Source: Arthrobacter cupressi
GTDB taxonomy: Bacteria > Actinomycetota > Actinomycetes > Actinomycetales > Micrococcaceae
NCBI RefSeq assembly: GCF_900099975.1
Contig: NZ_FNEI01000006.1
Span: 62,001 to 126,000 of the forward strand
DNA length: 64,000 nt
Direction of reading: 5' to 3'
The notes beneath the pieces are model-generated. The model made no database searches. It worked only from the letters and a program-made list of their open reading frames with translations, and was not told the DNA's origin. Of this stretch, positions 9,329 to 17,957 are shown one piece after another. Numbering within the stretch: position 1 is the first letter of the stretch; each line of letters opens with the position of its first letter. Made by a program: the position numbers and the translations under genes.

Positions 9329-10296
9329 TACTTCTTCTTCCTGTTCTTGCGTTGTGGCTGGACGCGCTGACCCTTGGGCTTCTCGGGCTCGGCCGGAGCG
9401 GCTTCCTCTTCTTTCCTACCGCCGAGGACCGGCAGTACCGGCAGCCCCTTGGCGGCACGCCGTTCGGCGAGGGCCTTCGCGGCGGGGGAGCCCGGCGTCG
9501 GCATGCGGCGGATGACGAAGAACTGCTGGCCCATGGTCCACAGGTTGGTGGTGGTCCAGTAGATAAGCACACCGATGGGGAAGTTGATGCCGCCTACACC
9601 GAAAACGATCGGCAGGATGTAGAGCATCATCTTCTGCTGGCGCATGAACGGGCTGGCCATGGCCTCTTCGGACATGTTCTTGGCCATGATCTGCTTCTGC
9701 GTGATGAACTGCGACGCCGTCATGGCGAGGATCATCACGATGGACAGGATCCAAACAGAGGTTACGTTGCCGCCGGCCGGGGTGCCGTGGAGGAGGGTCG
9801 CGGAAAGCGGTGCGCCGAAGATGCTCGACTGGTCGAACTGGACCACCTGTTCGTGGCTCATTGCACCAATACCATTGCCCCGGTCCTTGGCCTGGGAGAT
9901 GCCGGAGAGCACCTGGAACAGCGCGAAGAAGAACGGCATCTGGATCAGCATCGGCAGGCAGGCCGAGAACGGGTTGGTGCCGTGCTTCTTGTACAGGGAC
10001 ATCTGTTCCTGTGCCATTGCCTGGCGGGACAGCTGGTCGGTCTTGCCCTTGTACTTATCCTGCAGCTTCTTCAGGTCGGGCTGCAGGAGCTGCATGCCAC
10101 GCTGGGCCTTGATCTGCTTGACGAAGACCGGAATCAGGGCGGCCCGAAGAACCAGCACGAGGCCGATGATGGACAGCGTCCACGTCCAGCCGTTGGCGGC
10201 CGGCAGCCCAATGAAGCTCAGACCCTCATGGAAACCGACCATGATGACTGAGACCAGCCATTTGAACGGAAACATGATTGTTTCAAAGAAGTCCAT
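9328..10296 (-). CDS. yidC: Membrane protein insertase YidC
   Basis: This is a 322-residue Oxa1/YidC-type insertase of the cytoplasmic membrane that helps integral proteins insert, with or without SecYEG. It has the short Gram-positive form without a large periplasmic domain. It shows a first membrane segment near residues 35-55 (IIGLVLVLRAALIPVFVKQ, with the conserved Arg), a cytoplasmic coiled hairpin (QPDLKKLQDKYKGK), further segments including LPMLIQMPFFFALFQVL, and a basic C-terminal tail rich in Arg and Lys. It follows yidD by 17 bp in the rpmH-to-jag operon. Confidence 0.96.
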   Translation of the reverse strand: MDFFETIMFPFKWLVSVIMVGFHEGLSFIGLPAANGWTWTLSIIGLVLVLRAALIPVFVKQIKAQRGMQLLQPDLKKLQDKYKGKTDQLSRQAMAQEQMSLYKKHGTNPFSACLPMLIQMPFFFALFQVLSGISQAKDRGNGIGAMSHEQVVQFDQSSIFGAPLSATLLHGTPAGGNVTSVWILSIVMILAMTASQFITQKQIMAKNMSEEAMASPFMRQQKMMLYILPIVFGVGGINFPIGVLIYWTTTNLWTMGQQFFVIRRMPTPGSPAAKALAERRAAKGLPVLPVLGGRKEEEAAPAEPEKPKGQRVQPQRKNRKKK

Positions 10297-10313
10297 ACGT
10301 TTTCCCTATTTCC

Positions 10314-10712
10314 TCAAGCCGCTTCCCGGCGGCCGTCTTCATCAGCCTGAGCAGCCAGGAACAGGTCCGGGTTGTTCAGTACAACAATTGTGGGGGTCTG
10401 GCCCTCGGGCCAGTGGCGGTGGCCGGCGGGGACATGGTCCACGCCGCCGGCGTTCCAGGGATGGCAGCGCGCGAGGCGTTTGGCGGCAAGCCAGCTGCCC
10501 TTGACGGCACCGTGAACCGTGACTGCTTCCAGCGCGTACGCGGAGCATGAAGGAAAGAAGCGGCACACCTGGCCGTACAGCGGCGAAATGATCCGCCGAT
10601 AGGCCTTCAGCAGCAGGATGAGGATGTTGCGGGGCAGGTCCCAGAGAAAGGAAGCAAAGTTCCTTGAACCTGAAGCAAGGAAGCGGACGACGGCGGAGCC
10701 TAGCTCATGCAC
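10314..10712 (-). CDS. yidD: Membrane protein insertion efficiency factor YidD
   Basis: This small protein assists YidC-dependent membrane insertion. The family core is clear: SPLYGQVCRFFPSCSAYALE, then KRLARCHPWNAGGVDHVP, with conserved cysteines. The frame is open upstream through rnpA. I place the start at the GTG of 10710-10712, which gives 132 residues, overlaps the rnpA stop by 8 bp and has GGAAGG about 10 bp upstream. The longer 184-residue reading lies entirely over rnpA and looks unlike the family. The N-terminal amphipathic stretch (FLWDLPRNILILLLKAYRRI) is the presumed membrane anchor. Confidence 0.9.
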   Translation of the reverse strand: MHELGSAVVRFLASGSRNFASFLWDLPRNILILLLKAYRRIISPLYGQVCRFFPSCSAYALEAVTVHGAVKGSWLAAKRLARCHPWNAGGVDHVPAGHRHWPEGQTPTIVVLNNPDLFLAAQADEDGRREAA

Positions 10713-11115
10713 GCGGTGTCCCTTCCGTGGTGGTGCTGCCGGTGAAGTCCGGCAGCGGCGGCGGAACCGTTCCGCCAAGCCGTTTCCTGGTGGTTGCCAG
10801 GGCTGCATTGAAATCGCCCAGCAGCTGCTCCCAGTCCGCGGAGGCCGCAGCGGGCAGGGCCCGGACAACTACTGCCAGTCCGGTTCCCTGGTCTTTCAGC
10901 GCCAACGCAGCTGCTTCCCTCAGTCTCCTCTTAACGAGGTTCCGGGTGACAGCGTTCCCGACAGCTTTGGAAACAATGAAGCCGAACCGGCTCGGTTCAT
11001 CGGCGGCAATAGTTGCCGTATATAACACTAAGTTCCGGCGTCCATTGCGGACGCCGGAACGTACTGTTGTTGAAAAGTCGGTTGAGGTCCGCAGACGATT
11101 GGGGGTGGCAAGCAC
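10705..11115 (-). CDS. rnpA: Ribonuclease P protein component
   Basis: This is the 136-residue protein subunit of RNase P, which helps the catalytic RNA trim the 5' end of tRNA precursors. The RNR motif RNLVKRRLREA and the preceding FIVSKAVGNAVTRN are diagnostic. The start is GTG (11113-11115). It lies between rpmH and yidD in the universal order. About 20 residues after the fold are a Ser/Thr/Pro-rich tail overlapped by yidD. Confidence 0.96.
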   Translation of the reverse strand: MLATPNRLRTSTDFSTTVRSGVRNGRRNLVLYTATIAADEPSRFGFIVSKAVGNAVTRNLVKRRLREAAALALKDQGTGLAVVVRALPAAASADWEQLLGDFNAALATTRKRLGGTVPPPLPDFTGSTTTEGTPRA

Positions 11116-11157
11116 CGCTTGACTCGCTTGGGGAAGGTTGACCGACGAGTCAGTTAT

Positions 11158-11295
11158 TTACGCCGACAGCTCGACGCGGCCCTTGCTGCGGCGGGCAGCC
11201 AGGATGGCGCGGCCGGCACGGGTGCGCATACGAAGGCGGAAGCCGTGCTTCTTGGCCCGACGGCGGTTATTCGGCTGAAAAGTCCGCTTGCTCAC
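11158..11295 (-). CDS. rpmH: 50S ribosomal protein L34
   Basis: This is a 45-residue basic ribosomal protein. It begins with GTG and reads [20 protein letters not shown], ending RVELSA. The sequence is almost invariant among Actinobacteria. It is the first gene of the leftward operon rpmH-rnpA-yidD-yidC-jag and faces dnaA across the oriC-proximal spacer. Confidence 0.97.
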   Translation of the reverse strand: MSKRTFQPNNRRRAKKHGFRLRMRTRAGRAILAARRSKGRVELSA

Positions 11296-11751
11296 GTTAG
11301 TTACTCCAGTGGATCAAAGGTGCGCCCACCCGATCAAAAGGGGAAGAACTGGCCGACGCTAAGTTTTTTGTGCATCCGCTCCCACCCAACCCCGGACTTG
11401 CCGAAGATACAGGTGGCCGAAAGCGGACACATAGGACTTCACAACGTTAGGGCAAAAACACGCCACCGGTCAAACCGGGAGGGCCTCAACCGGCTATCCC
11501 CAGCTGTGGCAAAGTCGCACCGGCAGCCTGTGGATGAAGTGGCTCACAGGGCCGTTTTTAGAACCACAACCATGTAATTATCCACAAGCAAGTCCCCAGC
11601 TATCTTCTAGGGAATCCATCCCCTAGAGTGTCTCAGTAGCCGATTTTCCACGGACTGTGCATAACCCTGTGGATTCGGTTGGAATCCACCCTTGGTTCGG
11701 ACTTTTCGGCTGCCGGCAATTCAGGCACACACGGACCAGAGGAACCAGTTG
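11296..11751. other. oriC: rpmH-dnaA spacer, left part of oriC
   Basis: This 456-bp gene-free stretch carries the divergent rpmH and dnaA promoters and several DnaA boxes: an exact TTATCCACA at 11578, TTTTCCACG at 11644, TGTGCATAA (inverted TTATGCACA) at 11656 and TGTGGATTC at 11669. The last four lie within 175 bp of the dnaA start, consistent with DnaA autoregulation. The part from 11300 to 11550 shows only weak boxes. Confidence 0.8.
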
Positions 11752-13173
11752 ATGACAGTAGACGAGACCAACCACGCCAATACTGTCGGAAGTTCCTGGC
11801 GCCGGGTCCTCAGCCTGCTCGAACAGGATGAGCGGGTCAGCCCTCGGCAGCGCGGTTTCGTCATCCTTGCCCAGGCCCAGGGCCTCATCGGTTCCACCCT
11901 CCTGGTTGCCGTCCCAAATGAACTGACCCGCGAGGTCCTCCAGACCCAGGTCAAGGACGCCCTGGACGACGCACTCCGGAGTGTCTTCTCGGACGACATC
12001 CGGTGCGCTATCGACGTCGACACCGATCTGGTGCCCGTCCACGAAGAGCCGGCTCCCGCCGTCGAGCTTTCCGCCGGCCCTGACGATGCCGTGGAACTGA
12101 AGCCGCAGCCGACTCCGCCCAGCACCTCCCACGAATTCGGACGGCTCAACCCCAAGTACGTCTTCGACACCTTCGTGATCGGTTCCTCGAACCGCTTCGC
12201 CCACGCGGCCGCGGTTGCGGTGGCCGAAGCGCCGGCCAAGGCGTACAACCCGCTGTTCATCTACGGCGACTCCGGTCTGGGCAAGACGCACCTGCTCCAT
12301 GCGATCGGCCACTACGCCCGCCGGCTCTACGGCGGAATCCGGGTCCGCTACGTCAACTCCGAAGAGTTCACCAACGACTTCATCAACTCGATCCGCGACG
12401 ACGAAGGCGCCAGCTTCAAGACGACGTACCGCAACGTGGACGTCCTGCTGATCGACGACATCCAGTTCCTCGCCGGCAAGGACCGGACGCTGGAGGAGTT
12501 CTTCCACACCTTCAACGCCCTGCACAACAACAACAAGCAGGTGGTCATCACTTCGGACCTGCCGCCGAAGCAGCTGGCCGGTTTCGAGGACCGGATGAAG
12601 TCCCGGTTCGAATGGGGCCTGCTGACCGACATCCAGCCACCGGAACTCGAAACCCGCATCGCGATCCTCCGGAAGAAGGCACAGAGCGAGGGCCTCTCCG
12701 CGCCGGACGATGCCTTGGAGTACATCGCCTCCAAGATTTCCAGCAACATCCGAGAACTCGAAGGCGCCCTGATCCGCGTCACGGCCTTCGCCAGCCTCAA
12801 CCGCCAGCCGGTGGATGTGGCGCTGGCTGAAATGGTCCTGAAGGACCTGATCACCGACGACGGCGCGCAGGAAATCACTGCCGAGCAGATCCTGAAGCAG
12901 ACGGCCGACTACTTCAAGCTCAGCATGGACGAGCTCTGCAGCAAGTCCCGGACGCGCACCCTGGTGACCGCACGGCAGATCGCCATGTACCTGTGCCGGG
13001 AGCTTACGGACATGTCCCTGCCGAAGATCGGGCAGGAACTCGGCGGCCGCGACCACACCACCGTGATCCACGCTGACCGCAAGATCCGCGAGCTCATGGC
13101 CGAACGCCGGGTCATCTACAACCAGGTCACCGAACTGACCAACCGAATCAAGCAGCAGCAGCGCGACTCCTGA
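11752..13173 (+). CDS. dnaA: Chromosomal replication initiator DnaA
   Basis: This 473-residue AAA+ initiator binds DnaA boxes, melts oriC and recruits the helicase. Domain I is at about 1-85. The domain II linker (about 88-125) is short and acidic. Walker A GDSGLGKTH is at 172-180 and Walker B VLLIDDIQF at 231-239. The C-terminal domain IV has the DNA-contact signature GGRDHTTVIHADRKI. The ATG at 11752 is preceded by AGAGGA. The frame is open 20 codons further, but that extension reads into the regulatory spacer. DnaA boxes on both sides of the gene suggest autoregulation. Confidence 0.98.
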   Translation: MTVDETNHANTVGSSWRRVLSLLEQDERVSPRQRGFVILAQAQGLIGSTLLVAVPNELTREVLQTQVKDALDDALRSVFSDDIRCAIDVDTDLVPVHEEPAPAVELSAGPDDAVELKPQPTPPSTSHEFGRLNPKYVFDTFVIGSSNRFAHAAAVAVAEAPAKAYNPLFIYGDSGLGKTHLLHAIGHYARRLYGGIRVRYVNSEEFTNDFINSIRDDEGASFKTTYRNVDVLLIDDIQFLAGKDRTLEEFFHTFNALHNNNKQVVITSDLPPKQLAGFEDRMKSRFEWGLLTDIQPPELETRIAILRKKAQSEGLSAPDDALEYIASKISSNIRELEGALIRVTAFASLNRQPVDVALAEMVLKDLITDDGAQEITAEQILKQTADYFKLSMDELCSKSRTRTLVTARQIAMYLCRELTDMSLPKIGQELGGRDHTTVIHADRKIRELMAERRVIYNQVTELTNRIKQQQRDS

Positions 13174-13226
13174 GCCCCACTTCGACGGCCGCTGCGCCGC
13201 CACTACATACCTTATTAACAGGTGCA

Positions 13227-13485
13227 TGTGGATAAGCCTGTGGACAGTTAAGGGGAGAACCGCGGTTAATGGGCTTAAAACCCTTAAGGCGCCTGTGGAT
13301 CGTCAAAAACCGCCCTGGGGGTTGTCCACGTCCACACCCTGTTTAAAACCCAGGCTGCCCACATGCCGTGAACAAGCGTTAACCGCGGATCCGCGCGGCA
13401 GGGGGCGGTTATCCACAGTTTCCACAAAGGTTATTAACACTACTAATCCCAAAAAATCCAGATCCCTCAAACAACAATCTCCTTC
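13227..13485. other. oriC: oriC core between dnaA and dnaN
   Basis: DnaA boxes in both orientations include TGTGGATAA at 13227, TGTGGACAG at 13239, TGTGGATCG at 13294, TTGTCCACG at 13322, TTATCCACA at 13409 and TTTCCACAA at 13419. An AT-rich stretch (about 13428-13485, with TTATTAACACTAC and runs of A) follows and is the best candidate for the unwinding element. Gene order and the change in gene direction around dnaA support this as the main origin. The remainder of the 13174-13732 spacer holds the dnaN promoter region and nothing else I recognise. Confidence 0.85.
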
Positions 13486-13732
13486 CGACCGAACCACCCC
13501 GCAGCTCCCGGCCGTGCTGCGCACCGGCCGGCGCATTGAGGGATGGGTTAATGCCAAGACTTCCGGCTAAGCTGTCTGCATCGCGTCCCTCGGGCCCGGT
13601 TTCTTGTCATTTGCGATGCATGCACCCGGCAAGGAGCGGTCCGATGGGCCCAAGGCAGTTCTCCGGGACTTCCACAAAGCATTGGCAGCAGCGATCGCAC
13701 TATGCGACAGCAATGAAAGGCGGCACCCTTCC

Positions 13733-14857
13733 GTGAAGTTCAGAGTCGACCGGGATGTCCTGGCAGAAGCCGTCACGTGGACAGCCCGATCCTTGTCTCC
13801 GCGGCCGCCCGTTCCCGTGCTATCCGGCCTCCTGCTCAAAGCCGAAGCAGGCACAGTCAGCCTTTCGAGCTTCGACTACGAAACCTCCGCACGCCTTGAA
13901 ATCCCCGCGGACATCACCAGCGAGGGCACCATCCTGGTCTCAGGCCGGCTCCTGGCAGACATCTGCCGCAGCCTTCCCTCCGCTCCTGTCGATGTCGAAA
14001 CCGACGGCAGCAAAGTCACCCTGAGCTGCCGCCGAAGCAGCTTCCACCTGGCAACGATGCCCGAGTCCGAGTACCCGCCGCTTCCGGCGCTGCCCGCCGT
14101 CAGCGGCACCCTGCCCGGGGATGCTTTCGCACAGGCTGTGTCCCAGGTGATCATCGCCGCCAGCAAGGACGACACCCTTCCGATCCTCACCGGCGTCCGG
14201 ATGGAAATCGAAGACGACCTGATCACGCTCCTTGCCACGGACCGGTACCGGCTGGCCATGCGCGAAGTTCCATGGAAGCCCGTTACCCCGGGAATTTCCA
14301 CGAGTGCCCTCGTCAAATCCAAGACCCTCAACGAAGTCGCGAAGACCCTCGGCGGCAGCGGTGACATCAACCTGGCACTGTCCGACGACGACAGCCGGTT
14401 GATCGGTTTCGAAAGCGGCGGCCGCACCACCACCTCCCTGCTGGTCGACGGCGATTACCCGAAGATCCGTTCCCTCTTCCCGGAATCCACCCCGATCCAC
14501 GCCACCGTGCAGACCCAGGAACTCATCGAGGCCGTACGCCGCGTCTCCCTCGTGGCCGAACGGAACACCCCGGTCCGTCTTGCCTTCACTCCCGGCCAGC
14601 TGAACCTGGACGCCGGCACCGGCGAGGACGCCCAGGCCTCCGAAGAACTCGAAGCCCAACTCACCGGCGACGAGATCACAGTGGCGTTCAACCCGCACTA
14701 CCTGATCGAGGGGCTGAGCGTGATCGAGAGCAAGTTTGTGCGCTTCTCGTTCACCAGCGCGCCCAAGCCGGCCATGATCACCGCCCAGGCCGAGGCCGAC
14801 GGCGACGACCAGGACGATTACCGCTACCTGGTCATGCCGGTCCGCCTGCCCAACTAG
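13733..14857 (+). CDS. dnaN: DNA polymerase III beta sliding clamp
   Basis: This 374-residue ring-forming processivity clamp tethers the replicative polymerase and binds many repair proteins. It has three clamp domains, beginning VKFRVDRDVLAEAV and ending YRYLVMPVRLPN, a typical beta-clamp C terminus. I start at the GTG of 13733, which gives the usual length. The frame is open 43 codons upstream, but that extension has no resemblance to the family. AAAGGCGG lies about 13 bp before the GTG. Confidence 0.97.
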   Translation: MKFRVDRDVLAEAVTWTARSLSPRPPVPVLSGLLLKAEAGTVSLSSFDYETSARLEIPADITSEGTILVSGRLLADICRSLPSAPVDVETDGSKVTLSCRRSSFHLATMPESEYPPLPALPAVSGTLPGDAFAQAVSQVIIAASKDDTLPILTGVRMEIEDDLITLLATDRYRLAMREVPWKPVTPGISTSALVKSKTLNEVAKTLGGSGDINLALSDDDSRLIGFESGGRTTTSLLVDGDYPKIRSLFPESTPIHATVQTQELIEAVRRVSLVAERNTPVRLAFTPGQLNLDAGTGEDAQASEELEAQLTGDEITVAFNPHYLIEGLSVIESKFVRFSFTSAPKPAMITAQAEADGDDQDDYRYLVMPVRLPN

Positions 14858-14919
14858 GCACCGCTCGACTAAGCCCTTCCACGATTCCGCCACCCGCCAC
14901 GCAGAAGAGAGTTCCCACC

Positions 14920-15804
14920 GTGCACATCGGACTGATCGGTCTTGGAAAAATGGGCTTCAACATGCGCGAACGCATGCGGAACGGCGGCATCGAGGTCACC
15001 GGCTACGACCGGAACCCCGACGTGTCGGACGTTGCCTCGGTCGGTGACTTGATCGCAGCCCTGCCCAGTCCCCGGATCATCTGGGTCATGGTTCCGGCCG
15101 GCAACATCACCGATGCCGTGGTGACCGAGCTCAGTGAGAAACTCGACGCCGGCGACATGGTGATCGACGGCGGAAACTCACGGTTCACGGAAGACCAGAA
15201 GCACGCCGAACTCCTCGCCGCCAAGGGCATCCGCTTCGCCGACTGCGGCGTCTCCGGCGGTGTGTGGGGCCTGCAGAACGGCTACGGCCTCATGGCTGGC
15301 GGAGCCGCGGAAGACATCGAGCTCGCGATGCCGGTCTTCGACGCCCTCCGCCCCGAGGGTGAGCGGGCCGACAGCTTCGTGCACGTCGGCGGCGTCGGAG
15401 CCGGCCACTACGCCAAGATGGTGCACAACGGCATCGAATACGGGCTGATGCAGGCTTACGCCGAAGGCTATGAACTGCTCGCGGCCAAAGACATCATTAC
15501 GGACCTTCCCGGCACCTTCCGTGCCTGGCAGAAGGGCACCGTAGTGCGTTCCTGGCTGCTGGACCTCATGGTGAAGGCCCTGGACGAGGACCCGGGGCTG
15601 GCCTCGATCGATGATTACGTGGAGGATTCCGGGGAAGGCCGCTGGACCGTGGAGGAAGCGATCGCCAACGCGGTTCCGGCCCCGGCCATCACCGCCGCGC
15701 TCTTTGCCCGCTTCGCGTCGCGGGAAGAAACCTCCCCGGCCATGAAGATAGTGTCTGCGCTGCGGCACCAGTTCGGCGGGCACGCAACCCGTCCGTCCAG
15801 CTAG
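14920..15804 (+). CDS. gnd: 6-phosphogluconate dehydrogenase, short (NAD-type) form
   Basis: This enzyme oxidatively decarboxylates 6-phosphogluconate to ribulose 5-phosphate. At 294 residues it is the short GndA/YqeC-type form rather than the 470-residue NADP enzyme. It shows the Rossmann motif GLGKMGFNM near the N terminus, then DGGNSRFTED, CGVSGGVWGLQNGYGLMAGG and the catalytic KMVHNGIEYGLMQAYAEG. It starts with GTG after AGAAGAGAG. Its position between dnaN and recF is conserved in Arthrobacter-like and other actinobacterial origins. Confidence 0.94.
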   Translation: MHIGLIGLGKMGFNMRERMRNGGIEVTGYDRNPDVSDVASVGDLIAALPSPRIIWVMVPAGNITDAVVTELSEKLDAGDMVIDGGNSRFTEDQKHAELLAAKGIRFADCGVSGGVWGLQNGYGLMAGGAAEDIELAMPVFDALRPEGERADSFVHVGGVGAGHYAKMVHNGIEYGLMQAYAEGYELLAAKDIITDLPGTFRAWQKGTVVRSWLLDLMVKALDEDPGLASIDDYVEDSGEGRWTVEEAIANAVPAPAITAALFARFASREETSPAMKIVSALRHQFGGHATRPSS

Positions 15805-15827
15805 GCAGCCGGAGGCCGGCAGGACGC

Positions 15828-17021
15828 GTGTACCTCGAACACCTTTCGCTGAGCGATTTCCGCAGCTACGCCCAGGTTGACCTGAAGCTCGGCCCCGGAG
15901 TGACCGTACTGGTCGGTTCCAACGGGATCGGCAAGACCAACCTCATGGAGGCCATCGGCTACCTCGCCACACTGGGTTCGCACCGCGTGAGCACGGATGC
16001 CCCGCTGATCCGCTTCGGCAGCGAACGCGCCATGATCCGGGCGAAACTCGTCCGCGGAAGCCAGGCGACCGTCGTCGAGCTCGAAATTAACGCGGGCCGG
16101 GCAAACCGCGGGCGCATCAACCGCGGAAACCCAGTCCGGGCCCGGGACATCCTGGGCATCTGCCAGACCGTGCTGTTCGCTCCGGAAGACCTGGCCCTGG
16201 TGAAGGGCGATCCTTCCAGCCGCCGCCGCTTCCTGGACGACATGCTGGTCAGCCTCCTCCCCGCGCATGCTGCCACCCGTGCCGACTACGACCGCGTGCT
16301 CAAGCAGCGGAATGCCTTGCTGAAATCCGCCCGCGCCGGCCGTTTCACCGCCGGGCACGAGGCCACGCTCGACGTGTGGGACCAGCACATGGCCCGGGCC
16401 GGCGCCGAGCTGCTGCACGCCCGGCTTGAACTGGTGGAACGGCTCCGGCCCCACCTCCAGCGCGCCTATGCCCAGCTCACGGACGGGTCGAAGGACGCGG
16501 ATGCGCGGTACCGCTCAACGCTGCAGGGCGTACTGGACGACGACGGCGGTCCCGCCGACGGGGCGGCCGCACCTGGCGCCGGGTTGGAGGAGCTGCGACT
16601 GCTAAGTGTCGACCAGCTGGCCGGGCGTTACGTCCAGGCGTTCGCGGCCGCGCGGCGCAAGGAACTCGAACGCGGGATCTCGCTGGTGGGCCCGCACCGG
16701 GATGAGCTCGATCTGCTGCTCGGACCGGCGCCGGCGAAAGGCTACGCCTCCCACGGGGAAACGTGGTCGATGTGCCTGGCGCTCCGGCTCGCGTCCTACT
16801 ACGTAATGCTCGATGACGCCCTGACCGGCGGCTCGGCTCCGATCCTCATCCTGGACGATGTCTTCGCGGAGCTGGACGTGCAGCGGCGGCGTAAACTGGC
16901 GGCAATAGTCGCCGGTGCCGAACAGGTGCTGGTGACGGCCGCCGTCGACGCCGATATCCCCGAAGAGTTGGCCGGGCGGCGGGTGAAGGTTGTCCCCGGA
17001 GGCATAGATGGCGAAGGATGA
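15828..17021 (+). CDS. recF: DNA replication and repair protein RecF
   Basis: This 397-residue SMC-like ATPase acts with RecO and RecR to load RecA at gaps. Walker A GSNGIGKTN is at residues 30-38. The sequence FLDDMLVSLLPAHA and the C-terminal Walker B region ILILDDVFAELD are typical. The start is GTG. An insertion of about 25 Gly/Ala/Asp-rich residues near 240-265 (DDDGGPADGAAAPGAG) looks like a flexible loop. It overlaps dciA by 14 bp. Confidence 0.96.
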   Translation: MYLEHLSLSDFRSYAQVDLKLGPGVTVLVGSNGIGKTNLMEAIGYLATLGSHRVSTDAPLIRFGSERAMIRAKLVRGSQATVVELEINAGRANRGRINRGNPVRARDILGICQTVLFAPEDLALVKGDPSSRRRFLDDMLVSLLPAHAATRADYDRVLKQRNALLKSARAGRFTAGHEATLDVWDQHMARAGAELLHARLELVERLRPHLQRAYAQLTDGSKDADARYRSTLQGVLDDDGGPADGAAAPGAGLEELRLLSVDQLAGRYVQAFAAARRKELERGISLVGPHRDELDLLLGPAPAKGYASHGETWSMCLALRLASYYVMLDDALTGGSAPILILDDVFAELDVQRRRKLAAIVAGAEQVLVTAAVDADIPEELAGRRVKVVPGGIDGEG

Positions 17022-17556
17022 CGGCGGACTGCAGCCCGGCCGGGAGCCGGACCGGATCGACGCCGCCCAGGCGGCGCTGAACAGGATGCGCGAAGCCGCG
17101 GCGGCGCGCGGTGAAGTGCGCCGTGCCGCCCCGGGCAAGGCCGCGCCGAAACGGAAGGGCCTGCGCGACATCCGCGGTTTCAGCCAGTTCCACGGCACCG
17201 GCAGGGATCCCCTGGGCCTGGGCAAAGTGGTCGGCCGGCTAGTGGCCGAGAGGGGCTGGACTTCGCCGGTGGCCGTGGGCTCGGTCATGGCTGAATGGGA
17301 TGCCCTGGTGGGCCCGGAAATCGCCGCCCACTGCACTCCCGAGAGTTTCACCGACACCACCTTGCACGTGCGCTGCGACTCCACCGCCTGGGCCACGCAG
17401 CTGCGGCTGCTGAATTCGAGCCTGCTGGAACTGTTCCGGAAGGAACTCGGAGAGGGCGTGGTGACGGCCATCCACGTCCTCGCTCCGACAGCTCCGAACT
17501 GGCGGAAAGGCGGCCGCAGCGTCAACGGCCGCGGGCCCCGTGACACCTACGGCTGA
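17008..17556 (+). CDS. dciA: DciA-type replicative helicase loader (DUF721)
   Basis: This is a 182-residue protein of the DUF721/DciA family, which in bacteria lacking DnaC or DnaI helps load the DnaB helicase. The N-terminal 70 residues are charged and probably disordered. The DciA fold starts near LGKVVGRLVAERGW and includes WDALVGPEIAAHCTPESF and LHVRCDSTAWATQLRLL. The start lies inside recF, so translation is coupled. Location next to recF and gyrB fits a replication role. Confidence 0.92.
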   Translation: MAKDDGGLQPGREPDRIDAAQAALNRMREAAAARGEVRRAAPGKAAPKRKGLRDIRGFSQFHGTGRDPLGLGKVVGRLVAERGWTSPVAVGSVMAEWDALVGPEIAAHCTPESFTDTTLHVRCDSTAWATQLRLLNSSLLELFRKELGEGVVTAIHVLAPTAPNWRKGGRSVNGRGPRDTYG

Positions 17557-17957
17557 TCGAATTTCCGCCCGCAGCGGGCACTTCCCGAAAATCGCGCACA
17601 GCGGCCGTAAACGCACCCTCGCCGTATAGCTCCCCGACTGGTGCCGTCTTGGGCGGTTCCAGACGGGGCCAGCGGCCTGCCACAGGCACGTTTGCACAGA
17701 ACCGCCACGCGCCAAATCGGAATGAAGGGTCCGGGCACGATAGAATCGTGGAAGACAACTGGGCGCCGGCGAACGGTTGATTGGCCCGCTGCGAAGCACA
17801 TGAGCAGCGGATCCGCCAGTCAAGGAGTCGCCGGCGTTATCAGTGGCGTCCCTGTTGGCGGCCGCCGCATCCCGAGTGGAGTGTCCTTCCCGGACCTGCT
17901 CCGCCCGTGTGCGGTGACGGCCGGCGACCATCGAACACAGAGGAGTCGAAAGCGCCT
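17557..17957 (+). promoter_or_regulatory. gyrB upstream region
   Basis: This 401-bp gene-free stretch precedes gyrB. A TAGAAT hexamer at 17741-17746 could be a -10 element. It overlaps an inverted repeat, CACGAT-AGA-ATCGTG (17736-17750), that could be an operator. I found no good -35 hexamer. The gyrB frame stays open through 17781, but that extension looks non-coding. Confidence 0.4.

Noticed and set aside
11623..13227. 534-codon open frame antisense to dnaA
   Set aside because: It is the usual long antisense frame of GC-rich coding DNA; dnaA on the other strand is certain.
13604..13732. 43-codon N-terminal extension of dnaN
   Set aside because: The extension is not clamp-like and lies in the oriC spacer; the GTG at 13733 gives the normal 374 residues.
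17781..17957. 59-codon N-terminal extension of gyrB
   Set aside because: The added residues do not resemble GyrB, and the GTG at 17958 gives the family length.
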